A stretch of DNA of 64,000 nt from NCBI RefSeq assembly GCF_019351405.1, contig NZ_JAHWZX010000008.1, positions 101,305 through 165,304 on the forward strand, written 5' to 3'. Shown piece after piece: positions 1 through 8,510 of the stretch. This DNA is from Stakelama flava. Lineage in GTDB: Bacteria > Pseudomonadota > Alphaproteobacteria > Sphingomonadales > Sphingomonadaceae. Under the pieces are notes generated by a model. That model was given only the letters and a program-made list of their open reading frames with translations. It made no database searches and was not told the DNA's origin. The translations under genes and the position numbers were made by a program. Numbering within the stretch: the first letter of the stretch is position 1; every line of letters starts with the position of its first letter.

Positions 1-2
1 AT

Positions 3-617
3 TGCCCGCGCTGCCCCCGGCTGGTCGCGCTGCGCGAGGAATTGCGCGACGCCCATCCCGACTGGTGGAACGCGCCGGTCAACGCGTTCGGCGATCCCAA
101 CGCGTGGCTGGCGATCATCGGGCTTGCGCCCGGCAAGCACGGCGCGAACCGCACCGGACGGCCCTTTACCGGCGATTATGCGGGCGATCTGTTGTTTGCG
201 ACGCTCGACAAATGCGGGCTGTCGCGCGGCAGCTATGATTCGCGGGTCGATGACGGGCTGAAACTGGACGGTGCGATCATCATCAACGCGGTCAAATGCC
301 TGCCGCCGCAGAACAAGCCGACGCCTGAGGAAATCCGCACCTGCCGCCCCTTTCTGGAACGCCAGCAGGCGGTACTGCCGAACGCCCGCGTCTTCCTTGC
401 GCTGGGCAAGATCGCGCACGACAGCGCGCTGAAAATGTTCGGGATGCGTCAGGCGGATGCGAAATTCGGCCATCTTGCCGAGCATCGCCTGCCCGATGGC
501 CGCTGGCTGATCGACAGCTATCACTGCTCGCGCTACAACACGAACACTGGCCGGCTGACGTCCGATATGTTCGAGGCGGTGTTCGCCCGCGCGGCGCAGT
601 TGCGCGGGATCGACTGA
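3..617 (+). CDS. Uracil-DNA glycosylase, family 5 (UdgB-like), 5'-truncated by window edge
   Basis: Base-excision repair enzyme that removes uracil and related damaged bases from DNA. The reading frame is open from the first bases, so the true start lies left of the window. The visible protein begins with CPRCPRL, two of the cysteines expected to bind the [4Fe-4S] cluster of family 4/5 UDGs. It continues with GLAPGKHGANRTGRPFTGD, the active-site block typical of family 5 (UDGb), and a conserved NAVKCLPPQNKPTP segment with further cluster cysteines. The stop at 615-617 lies 3 bp from the convergent folA stop. Family 4 is less likely because its active-site block reads differently. Confidence 0.88.
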   Translation, partial: CPRCPRLVALREELRDAHPDWWNAPVNAFGDPNAWLAIIGLAPGKHGANRTGRPFTGDYAGDLLFATLDKCGLSRGSYDSRVDDGLKLDGAIIINAVKCLPPQNKPTPEEIRTCRPFLERQQAVLPNARVFLALGKIAHDSALKMFGMRQADAKFGHLAEHRLPDGRWLIDSYHCSRYNTNTGRLTSDMFEAVFARAAQLRGID

Positions 618-620
618 GCC

Positions 621-1103
621 TCAGCGCGCGCGCTCCAGCGTTACGAAGCTGAAGCCGGGCCGGTCGCCGTCGGGAACATGATCCTCGCGAAAGGTTTCCC
701 GCCATTGCGGCGCGGCAAAGGCGGGGACGCACGTATCGCCATGCGGACTGCAATGCACTTCGGTCAATTCGACCCGGTCTGTGCGGTCGCGGTACATGGC
801 GAATATCTCCGCCCCGCCGATCACGGCGACCTCCGCAGCATAACCGGCCAGCGCGAGGGCTCTTTCCGCGTCGTGCGCCACCTCCGCCCCCGGCGCTTGC
901 CATTCGGTATCGCGGGTCAGCACGATATGACGGCGCCCCTTCAGCAGCGCCGGGAACCCCTGAAACGTCTTTCGGCCCATGATCATCGGTTTGCCCATGG
1001 TCAACGCCTTGAACCGCTTCAGGTCGGCGGGAAGGTGCCATGGCAAGCCATTGTCCATGCCGATCACCCCGTTATCGGCGCGGGCAAGGAAAAAGGTGAT
1101 CAT
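621..1103 (-). CDS. folA: Dihydrofolate reductase
   Basis: Reduces dihydrofolate to tetrahydrofolate with NADPH in the cytosol, regenerating the cofactor oxidised by thymidylate synthase. The 160-residue protein has the usual DHFR length. It shows the N-terminal strand [15 protein letters not shown], the substrate block [11 protein letters not shown] with the catalytic acidic residue at Asp27 (same number as in E. coli), MGRKTF near 42-47 for NADPH binding, and VIGGAEIF near 94-101. Its start codon overlaps the thyA stop (ATGA type, 1100-1103), so the two genes are translationally coupled, which fits their shared folate cycle. Confidence 0.96.
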   Translation of the reverse strand: MITFFLARADNGVIGMDNGLPWHLPADLKRFKALTMGKPMIMGRKTFQGFPALLKGRRHIVLTRDTEWQAPGAEVAHDAERALALAGYAAEVAVIGGAEIFAMYRDRTDRVELTEVHCSPHGDTCVPAFAAPQWRETFREDHVPDGDRPGFSFVTLERAR

Positions 1104-1894
1104 ATCGCCACCGGCGCCTTGATATGCGGCTGCGCGGCATAATCGTGCAGCACGAAATCATCGAATGCATAGCCGTCGATCGAATCGGGTCGGCGCGTGA
1201 TTTCCAGCCGGGGAAGCGGGCCGGGCGTACGCGCCAGCTGCTCGCGCGCCTGATCGAGATGGTTCGAATACAGGTGGCAGTCGCCGCCGGTCCAGATGAA
1301 GTCGCCCACCGCCAGGTCGCATTGCTGCGCCAGCATATGGGTGAGCAGCGCATAGCTGGCGATATTGAACGGCACGCCCAGGAAAATGTCCGCCGATCGC
1401 TGGTACAGTTGCAGCGACAATTTGCCATTGGCGACATGACACTGGAACAGGCAGTGACACGGCGCGAGCGCCATTGCGCCAAGTTCGCCCGGATTCCATG
1501 CCGTAACCACATGACGGCGCGAGGCGGGATTGGATTTGAGGTCAGCGACCAACCGGCGGATCTGGTCGATATGGCTGCCGTCTGGCGCTTCCCAATCGCG
1601 CCACTGCTTGCCATAGACCGGCCCCAGATCGCCGTTCTCGTCGGCCCATTCATCCCAGATGCTGACCTTGCGTTCCTGCAGCCAGCGGACATTGGTATCG
1701 CCGTTCAGGAACCAGAGCAGTTCGACGATGATCGAACGAAGGTGCAGTTTCTTGGTGGTCAGGACGGGAAAGCCCTCGCCCAGATTGAACCGCATTTGAT
1801 GGCCGAAGACGCTTTGCGTGCCAACGCCCGTCCGGTCGTCCTGCCGCGCGCCGTGGTCGAGCGCGCGCGCCATGAGATCAAGATATTGCCGCAT
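1100..1894 (-). CDS. thyA: Thymidylate synthase
   Basis: Makes dTMP from dUMP using methylene-tetrahydrofolate, producing the dihydrofolate that FolA recycles. The start at 1894 gives MRQYLDLM and 264 residues, exactly the E. coli length; the frame is open 26 codons further upstream but that extension looks non-coding. Visible motifs are the dUMP-phosphate loop DRTGVGT (20-26), the catalytic-cysteine block LAPCHCLFQ with Cys146, the phosphate-binding QRSAD (165-169), and [12 protein letters not shown]. It is the first gene of a thyA-folA pair overlapping by four bases. Confidence 0.96.
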   Translation of the reverse strand: MRQYLDLMARALDHGARQDDRTGVGTQSVFGHQMRFNLGEGFPVLTTKKLHLRSIIVELLWFLNGDTNVRWLQERKVSIWDEWADENGDLGPVYGKQWRDWEAPDGSHIDQIRRLVADLKSNPASRRHVVTAWNPGELGAMALAPCHCLFQCHVANGKLSLQLYQRSADIFLGVPFNIASYALLTHMLAQQCDLAVGDFIWTGGDCHLYSNHLDQAREQLARTPGPLPRLEITRRPDSIDGYAFDDFVLHDYAAQPHIKAPVAI

Positions 1895-2024
1895 CGCCGA
1901 CTGACCTAGCCGCTCCGCCGCCGCGCGCCAAGCATGCGCGATCGATCCGGATCGGAGGAATGTAGCATGCAATCCCGATCAGCTTCGCCATGCCCCCGGC
2001 GCGAAGCCGTGCAACGAACAAAGC

Positions 2025-2408
2025 ATGATCGCGCTAGCCGGCATCGTTCCCGATCCGGGCACCCTTCCCCATTTCTTCGCGCCACTTGCCAAGGCGCGGC
2101 GGGAAATGGCGGTTTTCGCGTATCGTGACCGGCGCGGCAGCCTGATCGGATTGCGTCATTGTCATGGCGGGCTGGACGAAACGATCTTGCCGCTGCGATC
2201 GGTGGTCCGCGACGCGCTGGCCCTCAACGCCGCGTCGATCGTCATCGCGCACAATCACCCGAGCGGCATTTCTGAGCCGAGCCGCGCGGATTGCGAAACG
2301 ACCCGGCTGATCGCGCGGACGTTGCGCCCAATCGGCCTGTGGCTCGCCGATCATTGGGTAGTGGCGCAGGAGGATGCGTCGAGCTTCCTGGCACTCGGCC
2401 TGCTCTGA
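2025..2408 (+). CDS. Stand-alone JAB/MPN (RadC-like) domain protein
   Basis: A 127-residue protein matching the C-terminal JAB/MPN part of RadC (YicR). The JAMM zinc motif is complete: His76-x-His78-x7-Ser86-x2-Asp89 inside IAHNHPSGISEPSRAD. Full RadC is about 220 residues and has a helix-hairpin-helix region first; that part is absent here. JAMM proteins can be Zn isopeptidases, but RadC-type proteins have no firmly established reaction, so no activity is claimed. It is convergent with the methyltransferase at 2416, 7 bp between stops, and divergent from thyA with a 130-bp gap. Confidence 0.8.
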   Translation: MIALAGIVPDPGTLPHFFAPLAKARREMAVFAYRDRRGSLIGLRHCHGGLDETILPLRSVVRDALALNAASIVIAHNHPSGISEPSRADCETTRLIARTLRPIGLWLADHWVVAQEDASSFLALGLL

Positions 2409-2415
2409 CGCGGGG

Positions 2416-3159
2416 TCAGGCGGGGCTTTCGCCCGACAGGCGGCACGGCCGGATCGCTTTGGGGTCGGGGCGCGCTCCGGCACGTTCGAAGACCGCCATA
2501 TAGCCACCGGCCGACGGCATGTCGTCGATCCGCACCAGCCGATACCCGACCGCGGCAAATTCGCATTTGAGCAGCGCGGGCGGCGTGCCGTGATGTTGCG
2601 TACTGCGATTGGCATCGACCACGATCACCTGCCCCCCGGCGCGAAGCGATGGCCGCATCCGCCAGAGAAATTCATAAGGCTGCGCGATTTCGTGATACAT
2701 ATGGACCAGCAGGATGCGGTCGAAACTATTGTCGGGCAGCTTCGGATCGGCGGGTTCGCCAAGGCGCACCGATACATTGTCCAGCCGGTCACGCGCCACC
2801 CGCTGGGCCAGCGCATCGCGGACATCGGGCACGATATCTTCCGCCAGCACCCGGCCCTTGTCCCCGACCCGCCTGGCGAGACGCACGGTGTAATAGCCCT
2901 CGCCCGCGCCGATATCGGCAACGGTCATTCCCGGCGCGATGCCCGATTTGTCCATCACCTCGCCCGCTTCGTTCAGGCGGTCGCGCGCTTCCTCTGTCGA
3001 CCAGCGGCTCGACACGATATTGGCGACCGGCCGGTCGGGCGCGGGAAACGGTCCCGCTTCCTGCGAATGATGTTCGGGCACGCGCGGCGGGCCGCCGTCG
3101 CAGGCCGCCAGCATCGCCAGGCCTGCGAACAGCAATGCCGACGACGCGCGGCGAAACAT
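2416..3159 (-). CDS. Class I SAM-dependent methyltransferase with lipoprotein signal
   Basis: The 247-residue protein begins with a signal peptide ending in a lipobox-like MLAAC (Cys20), followed by a Rossmann-fold methyltransferase domain. SAM motif I is VADIGAGEGYYTVRLAR (about 80-96), followed by VLAEDI and a DRILLVHMYHEIAQP block. The substrate cannot be told. A lipid-anchored methyltransferase outside the cytosol would have no obvious SAM supply, but such predicted secreted methyltransferases are common in alphaproteobacteria. The start codon abuts the prfB stop (3159), so it is the last gene of the amidase-PBP1A-prfB series. Confidence 0.82.
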   Translation of the reverse strand: MFRRASSALLFAGLAMLAACDGGPPRVPEHHSQEAGPFPAPDRPVANIVSSRWSTEEARDRLNEAGEVMDKSGIAPGMTVADIGAGEGYYTVRLARRVGDKGRVLAEDIVPDVRDALAQRVARDRLDNVSVRLGEPADPKLPDNSFDRILLVHMYHEIAQPYEFLWRMRPSLRAGGQVIVVDANRSTQHHGTPPALLKCEFAAVGYRLVRIDDMPSAGGYMAVFERAGARPDPKAIRPCRLSGESPA

Positions 3160-4286
3160 CAGTCCACATCCTCCACCTCGACCGCCTCGCCGGTCACGCG
3201 CTGCGACAAGGCGGCGGCCATGAACGGATCGAGATCGCCGTCGAGAACGTCCGACGGCGCGGTGGAGGTGACGCCGGTGCGAAGGTCCTTCACCAGCTGA
3301 TAGGGCTGAAGCACATAGGAGCGGATCTGGTGCCCCCAGCCGATGTCCGATTTCGATGCATGGATGTCCATCGCCGCTTCCTCGCGCTTGCGAAGTTCCG
3401 CTTCGTACAGGCGCGCCTTCAACATGCTCATCGCGGTCGCGCGGTTCTTGTGCTGCGACCGGTCGTTCTGGCTGGCGACGATGATGCCCGAAGGGACATG
3501 GGTGATGCGCACCGCCGAATCGGTGGTGTTGACGTGCTGCCCCCCCGCTCCCGATGCGCGATAGGTGTCGATCTTCAGGTCGCTCTCGTTGATGTCGATA
3601 TCGATGTCGTCGTCAATCACCGGATAGACCCATACGCTGGAAAAGCTGGTGTGACGCCGCGCGGAACTGTCATAGGGTGAGATACGCACCAGCCGGTGGA
3701 CGCCGCTTTCGGTCTTCGCCCAGCCATAGGCGTTCTCGCCCTTCATCAGCAGCGTCGCCGATTTGATGCCCGCCTGTTCGCCGGCATGATAATCGACCAG
3801 TTCGACCTTCAGCCCGCGCCGTTCGGCCCAACGCTGATACATGCGCTGAAGCATCTCCGCCCAATCCTGGCTTTCGGTGCCCCCAGCGCCCGCATGGATT
3901 TCCAGATAGGTGTCGTTGGCATCGGCTTCCCCGGCGAGCAGCGCCTGGATCTTGTCGCGTTCGGCGCGCTCGGCAAGCGCTTTCAGCGCTTCGGTGCCCT
4001 CGCTCGCCATGTCGTCATCGCCCTCGGCCTCGGCCATCTCGATCAGTTCGGCGGTGTCGCTCAGTTCCTGCTGAATCGCCCTGGTCGCGCTGATCGCTTC
4101 ATCCAGATGACGGCGTTCGCGCATCACCGCCTGCGCTTCCTTGGGATTGTCCCAAAGGCTCTGGTCCTCGACCCGCGCATTGAGTTCATCAAGCCGCCGC
4201 AGCGCCTTGTCCCAGTCGAGAAAGCGGCGCAGCAGTTCGAGCGCGTCATTGATCGTGTCGGCATATGCCTGCGCTTCGGCGCGCAT
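3159..4286 (-). CDS. prfB: Peptide chain release factor 2
   Basis: Releases finished peptides at UGA and UAA codons. The protein has 375 residues. The GGQ hydrolysis motif sits at 248-250 in SGAGGQHVNTTDSAVRITH. The stop-recognition tripeptide is SPY at 203-205 in place of E. coli SPF; I believe SPY is usual in alphaproteobacterial RF2. The gene reads through without the autoregulatory +1 frameshift: where E. coli prfB has CUU UGA C, this gene has in-frame CTC GAC (RRFLDWD, residues 20-26). It lies 63 bp downstream of the PBP1A gene in the same direction. Confidence 0.96.
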   Translation of the reverse strand: MRAEAQAYADTINDALELLRRFLDWDKALRRLDELNARVEDQSLWDNPKEAQAVMRERRHLDEAISATRAIQQELSDTAELIEMAEAEGDDDMASEGTEALKALAERAERDKIQALLAGEADANDTYLEIHAGAGGTESQDWAEMLQRMYQRWAERRGLKVELVDYHAGEQAGIKSATLLMKGENAYGWAKTESGVHRLVRISPYDSSARRHTSFSSVWVYPVIDDDIDIDINESDLKIDTYRASGAGGQHVNTTDSAVRITHVPSGIIVASQNDRSQHKNRATAMSMLKARLYEAELRKREEAAMDIHASKSDIGWGHQIRSYVLQPYQLVKDLRTGVTSTAPSDVLDGDLDPFMAAALSQRVTGEAVEVEDVD

Positions 4287-4349
4287 GTCTTACTCCAAAT
4301 CTATCATCGCCGTTCGGCCCTTGCCGCCATGGCAGGGCCGGCCGGCGGA

Positions 4350-6869
4350 TCAGTAAATTCCGCCCTGCTGTTGCAGGAAGTCGCTGTCGCTTTGCGTCTC
4401 CCGCCGCTTGGGCGCTGCCTTTTTGGGCGCGGACTTTTGCTCATCCTGTCGGCGAGCGGCGCGGCGCGGCTCGTTTTCGGGCTTGAACGCTTCCCAGATC
4501 ACCGACGCCAGCGGCTCGCCCGACGGCCACGCGCCAAATACCGGCTTGCCGCTCCTGCGGTCGATTCGCACCATGCGGATGCCCGCCGGCGCGCGGAACG
4601 GCACTTTTGGCAAATCCTTCAGCGCTTTTTCCAGAAACTGCTTCATCACCGGCGCCGCGATCGAACTCCCCTGTGCATAACGCCCAAGATTGGTCGGATT
4701 GTCATACCCGACATACAGCCCGCCGATCATCTGCGGTGTGCCGCCCATGAACCAGACATCGGTGGGACCGGTGGTCGTTCCGGTCTTGCCCACCATCGGC
4801 CGGTCGAGCGAGCGAAGCCGCACGCCGGTGCCGCGCTGAATCACGCCTTCCATGATATGCACCATCTGGTACGCGGTCAGCGGATCGACAACCTGGCGCG
4901 AATGCGAAACCGGGCGTGGCATCGCCTTTCCGTTCCAGTCGGGCGCGTTGCAGCCTTCGCATGGCCGCCAGTTTTCGGGCCAGATCACCTTGCCGTGCCG
5001 GTCCTGCACATAATCGACCAATGTGGGGGTCAGCTGCCTGCCATGATTGACCAGCGTCGAATAAGCGTTGACCATCCGCATGACGGTGGTTTCGCCCGCG
5101 CCCAGCGAATAGGACAGATAGGGCGGGTATTTGTCGCGGCTGACGCCGAGGCGCTGGATGATGTCGACGACATGATCCATGCCCGTTTGCGCTGCCGCCC
5201 GCACCGTCATCAGGTTGCGCGACTGTTCGATCGCCCAGCGCAGCGTATGCGCGCCCGACCCGCCTTCATGCGCGAAGTTGCGGAAGCATTTCTGGCCCAG
5301 ACGCGCGCCCTGATACACGCAAAAGGTCGTATCCTGAATCAGCGAAGCGGGCGTCATCCCCTGTTCCAGCGCGGCAGAATACACGATCGGCTTGATCGTC
5401 GAACCCGGCTGGCGCTGCGCTTGCATCGCGCGGTTGAACGCCTGGATGCGCGAATCGAACCCGCCCTGCATCGCCATGATCCGGCCGGTACTGGGGTTTT
5501 CGACCACCATGCCGCCCGACACTTTCGGAATGCTCTGCAATTCGTAATCGCCGCCGTCCGAAGGCGACACCGCGATCACATCGCCCGTTTTGAGCGCCGA
5601 AAATGCAGCGCCCCCCTTGCCGCGCACCGGCATGGTCGCGCCCGATCGCGGCAGGGTGCCGGTCGTACCATCGATAAAGCCGAGTTCAGCGCTCGACCCT
5701 TCGGCCGAAATAACGATCGCCGGCCGCCAGTCGCGATAGTCGAGACCGACATTGGTGCCGATCAGCGCGCCGCGCCAGTTGCCGCTCTTTATCTCCACCT
5801 CGCGGATTGGGCCCGACCAGCCATGACCGCGATCATAGCGGACCAGTCCATCGCGAAGCGCTTCCTGCGCATATTGCTGCAGCCGGGTGTCGAGCGAGGT
5901 GCGCACCCACAATCCGCCAGCATAGACACTGTGTGGCCCGTCCTTGTCGGTTTCACCGAATTTGTCGACCAGCTGCCGCCGCACCGCTTCGATGAAATAG
6001 CCGCCGACCTGCTTGTCGTCGTCGCTCGGTTCGACTCGGGAAATCGCGCCCAGCGGCTGCGACACCGCATTCTGATATTGCGGGCGCGTGATGAAGTCGT
6101 TCTTCAGCATCTCGCCCAGCACCCAGTTGCGCCGTTCCAGCGCGCGCTCGGTATCATGTTCCGGGTCGTAATTGGCCGGCCCCTTGGGCAGGATGGCAAG
6201 ATACGCCATCTGCGCCAGCGTCAACTGGTTCAGGTCCTTGCCGAAATAGGCATGGCTGGCCGCTTCCACGCCATAGGCGTTGCGACCAAGGAATATCTGG
6301 TTGAGGTACAGCTCCATGATCTGCTGCTTGGTCAGCGCATCCTCGATCCGCCAGGCAAGGATCGCCTCCTTGATCTTGCGGACATAACTGACTTCGTTGG
6401 TCAGCAGCAGATTCTTCGCCACTTGCTGGGTGATGGTGGAGGTGCCGCGCGGCGTGCGCCCCTGAATGGCCCCCTGCACGGCGGCGCGCACCAGACCGGG
6501 AAAATCGACGCCGTGATGTTCGAAAAAGGTCTTGTCCTCCGCCGACATATAGGCGCGAACGAGCAGCGGCGGATATTCGTCATAGGACAGTTCGACCCGC
6601 CGTTCGCGCGCGAAACTGTGCAGCGGTTCGCCGTTGATCGCGCGGATATTGGTCGGCAGCGGCGGTTCATAGGTTTTGAGCTGATCGACCGAAGGCAAGC
6701 CGCGCGCGAAGAGCAGCCAGAGCAGAAATGCCCCCACTCCGGCGGCCAGCGCCATCCACGCGAGCACCCTGAACCACCAGCGCGAACGTATATGCCGAAC
6801 CCGCGCGCCGAATCCGCCGCCTTCGCGTTTCAGCCGGTATCTGGTCGTGGACTGGTCTGTTTCCGCCAT
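4350..6869 (-). CDS. mrcA: Penicillin-binding protein 1A (bifunctional transglycosylase/transpeptidase)
   Basis: Class A PBP that polymerises and cross-links peptidoglycan at the inner membrane. Of 839 residues, about 33-54 form the membrane anchor. The GT51 domain shows EDKTFFEHHG (111-120, catalytic Glu111) and TSTITQQVAKN (about 143-153). An OB-like linker region lies about 330-430. The transpeptidase domain has SxxK as Ser490-Thr-Ile-Lys493, SxN as Ser550-Arg-Asn552 and KTGTT from 695. The tail is basic and Gln-rich. It follows the amidase gene by 49 bp, which fits joint control of wall growth and remodelling. Confidence 0.95.
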   Translation of the reverse strand: MAETDQSTTRYRLKREGGGFGARVRHIRSRWWFRVLAWMALAAGVGAFLLWLLFARGLPSVDQLKTYEPPLPTNIRAINGEPLHSFARERRVELSYDEYPPLLVRAYMSAEDKTFFEHHGVDFPGLVRAAVQGAIQGRTPRGTSTITQQVAKNLLLTNEVSYVRKIKEAILAWRIEDALTKQQIMELYLNQIFLGRNAYGVEAASHAYFGKDLNQLTLAQMAYLAILPKGPANYDPEHDTERALERRNWVLGEMLKNDFITRPQYQNAVSQPLGAISRVEPSDDDKQVGGYFIEAVRRQLVDKFGETDKDGPHSVYAGGLWVRTSLDTRLQQYAQEALRDGLVRYDRGHGWSGPIREVEIKSGNWRGALIGTNVGLDYRDWRPAIVISAEGSSAELGFIDGTTGTLPRSGATMPVRGKGGAAFSALKTGDVIAVSPSDGGDYELQSIPKVSGGMVVENPSTGRIMAMQGGFDSRIQAFNRAMQAQRQPGSTIKPIVYSAALEQGMTPASLIQDTTFCVYQGARLGQKCFRNFAHEGGSGAHTLRWAIEQSRNLMTVRAAAQTGMDHVVDIIQRLGVSRDKYPPYLSYSLGAGETTVMRMVNAYSTLVNHGRQLTPTLVDYVQDRHGKVIWPENWRPCEGCNAPDWNGKAMPRPVSHSRQVVDPLTAYQMVHIMEGVIQRGTGVRLRSLDRPMVGKTGTTTGPTDVWFMGGTPQMIGGLYVGYDNPTNLGRYAQGSSIAAPVMKQFLEKALKDLPKVPFRAPAGIRMVRIDRRSGKPVFGAWPSGEPLASVIWEAFKPENEPRRAARRQDEQKSAPKKAAPKRRETQSDSDFLQQQGGIY

Positions 6870-6918
6870 ATCGTCGGGCGGTCTAGCAGGATTTGACCGC
6901 CTTTCCAGTCATTCGCTG

Positions 6919-8118
6919 TCACCTTTGCGCATTGGCCGGTGCCCGGTCGCCTTGCGCGGCATATTGCCGGGCGAAATGAATCCGCACCGCGCGCGCGACG
7001 CTTTGCGCGATTTTGCGGCGGCCCGCCTGCGAATCGATGAACGCCGCATCGTCGGGATTCGAGATATAGCCGGTTTCGAACAATATCGACGGCATGTCCG
7101 GCGCCTTCAACACGATCAGCGAGGCCATGCGGTGAAATCTTGTCCTGATCGGGATCAGCGGCTTCGCCTCGCGCCCCAGCAATCCGGCGAATGCCGAAGC
7201 GGTGTTCATCGTCTGGCGCTGGGCAAGGTCGATCAGGATCGACGAAATATCGGGCGCCTGCTCGTCCAGATCGATGCCGGCGATGACATCCGCCTTGTTC
7301 TCGCGCGCGGCAAGCCGGGCGGCCTCCTTGTCCGACGCAACCTCGGACAGGGTATAGGCGGTCGCGCCGCTTGCCGCCGGGTCGCCCGCGCTGTCGCAAT
7401 GGATAGAGATAAACAGGTCCGCGCCCAGCCGGCGGGCGATGGCATAGCGTTCCTGCAGAATCAGGAAATGATCGTCCTCGCGGGTCAGTGCGACGCGCAC
7501 TCGTCCCGAATCGATTAGCGCATCCTTTATCGCTTCCGCCGTTTTTAGCGTCAGCGTCTTTTCCATAATCCCGCCCGCACCGATCGCGCCGGGATCATGC
7601 CCGCCATGGCCGGGATCGATGACGACCAGCGGCAGCGAGGCATCGTCGCCATAAATTCGCGGCAGCGGTTCGGGCGCGGCGGCGGCGGGAACCGCCACTT
7701 TAACGCTGTAATCATGGCCCGCCCGGTCGTCCGCGAAGCCGAATGGCGGCAGGAAGCGCATCCTGCGCTGCGCGGCGGCACGGGCAAGCCGCGAATCGTC
7801 GATGCTCCTGACCAGCAGCGTTACCGTGGCATCGCCCTCGCCAAATCCGCGTTCGGTCACGATCGCGGGGCGGGAAAGGTCGAACACGACACGCGCCGAC
7901 CCGCCCCCCGCATCGTCGCGATCCCCGCCGCGCATGAACAGCGCGCGCGCATCATCGAACCGCGGATCAAGGCGGATGACCAGCCCGTCATCGGCGATCC
8001 GGACGCTTTGCACCACGGACACCAGCGCGGGCGTCGCGTTGAACCAGGCGGCGATCAGGGCGATCAGCAATCCCACAAACCATGCTATGCCAAGCCGACA
8101 AGCGCCCGGTCCAGCCAA
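6919..8118 (-). CDS. N-acetylmuramoyl-L-alanine amidase (Amidase_3, AmiC-like)
   Basis: Zinc amidase cleaving the bond between MurNAc and the stem peptide, acting in the periplasm. The C-terminal Amidase_3 domain begins at VVIDPGHGGHDPGAIG (zinc His), with EKTLTLK (zinc Glu), LFISIHCDS (zinc His) and SILFETGYISN near the end. The N-terminal part has a signal/anchor helix (GIAWFVGLLIALIAAW) and an AMIN-like beta region. The start is uncertain: no ATG lies close to the signal helix. A TTG at 8118 puts Arg before the helix (399 aa), a GTG at 8076 is an alternative, and the frame stays open to 8334. Confidence 0.85.
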   Translation of the reverse strand: MAGPGACRLGIAWFVGLLIALIAAWFNATPALVSVVQSVRIADDGLVIRLDPRFDDARALFMRGGDRDDAGGGSARVVFDLSRPAIVTERGFGEGDATVTLLVRSIDDSRLARAAAQRRMRFLPPFGFADDRAGHDYSVKVAVPAAAAPEPLPRIYGDDASLPLVVIDPGHGGHDPGAIGAGGIMEKTLTLKTAEAIKDALIDSGRVRVALTREDDHFLILQERYAIARRLGADLFISIHCDSAGDPAASGATAYTLSEVASDKEAARLAARENKADVIAGIDLDEQAPDISSILIDLAQRQTMNTASAFAGLLGREAKPLIPIRTRFHRMASLIVLKAPDMPSILFETGYISNPDDAAFIDSQAGRRKIAQSVARAVRIHFARQYAAQGDRAPANAQR

Positions 8119-8510
8119 AAAGGCGCGGGCGCGCCGATCGACCGCGCCGGTGTTGCCGCGCCGCGCGGGCGGTGCTAGGCGTTGGTCCAACCGGCTTGGG
8201 AAAAACCCGTATATGCTTTTCCCGAAAATCCCGCCGGTCCCGTTTCGCCGCGGCGCCGCCCCATTTCGGGCCAGGGCCGTGGCAAAGTCAGGTTGACGCT
8301 GCATGAGGCAAGTTCCGTTCCATCCGCAACGCACCGCCCTTTCGGGCAGGCGCGCGGGCGCGGAAGCGCCGGACCACGGGTCCGGCCGTGCCCTGGCAGC
8401 AACAGCATTTCAAACAACCCGCGGACGCCACGCCATCGTATCGGCCGGGCTCCGCCTACCCAATTTCGCGCCGAACCCGCTTATGCGACGGCGCGACCGG
8501 AGAATTACAA
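8119..8510 (+). promoter_or_regulatory. Divergent intergenic region and probable long rne leader
   Basis: About 390 bp separate the amidase start from the rne start and contain no convincing gene. The region must hold promoters for both directions. It is GC-rich with local inverted repeats, for example GGACC...GGTCC around 8371-8383 and GGGAAAA...TTTTCCC around 8199-8224. RNase E mRNAs in other bacteria are autoregulated through structured leaders, so a structured leader is plausible here. That is inference; I cannot fold it. Confidence 0.4.

Noticed and set aside
3159..4286. Programmed frameshift in prfB
   Set aside because: The shift site is replaced by in-frame CTC GAC, so the protein is read without a shift.
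3696..6896. A 1066-codon open frame on the plus strand opposite PBP1A
   Set aside because: It mirrors the codon pattern of the PBP1A gene in GC-rich DNA, has no ribosome site and no recognisable domain.
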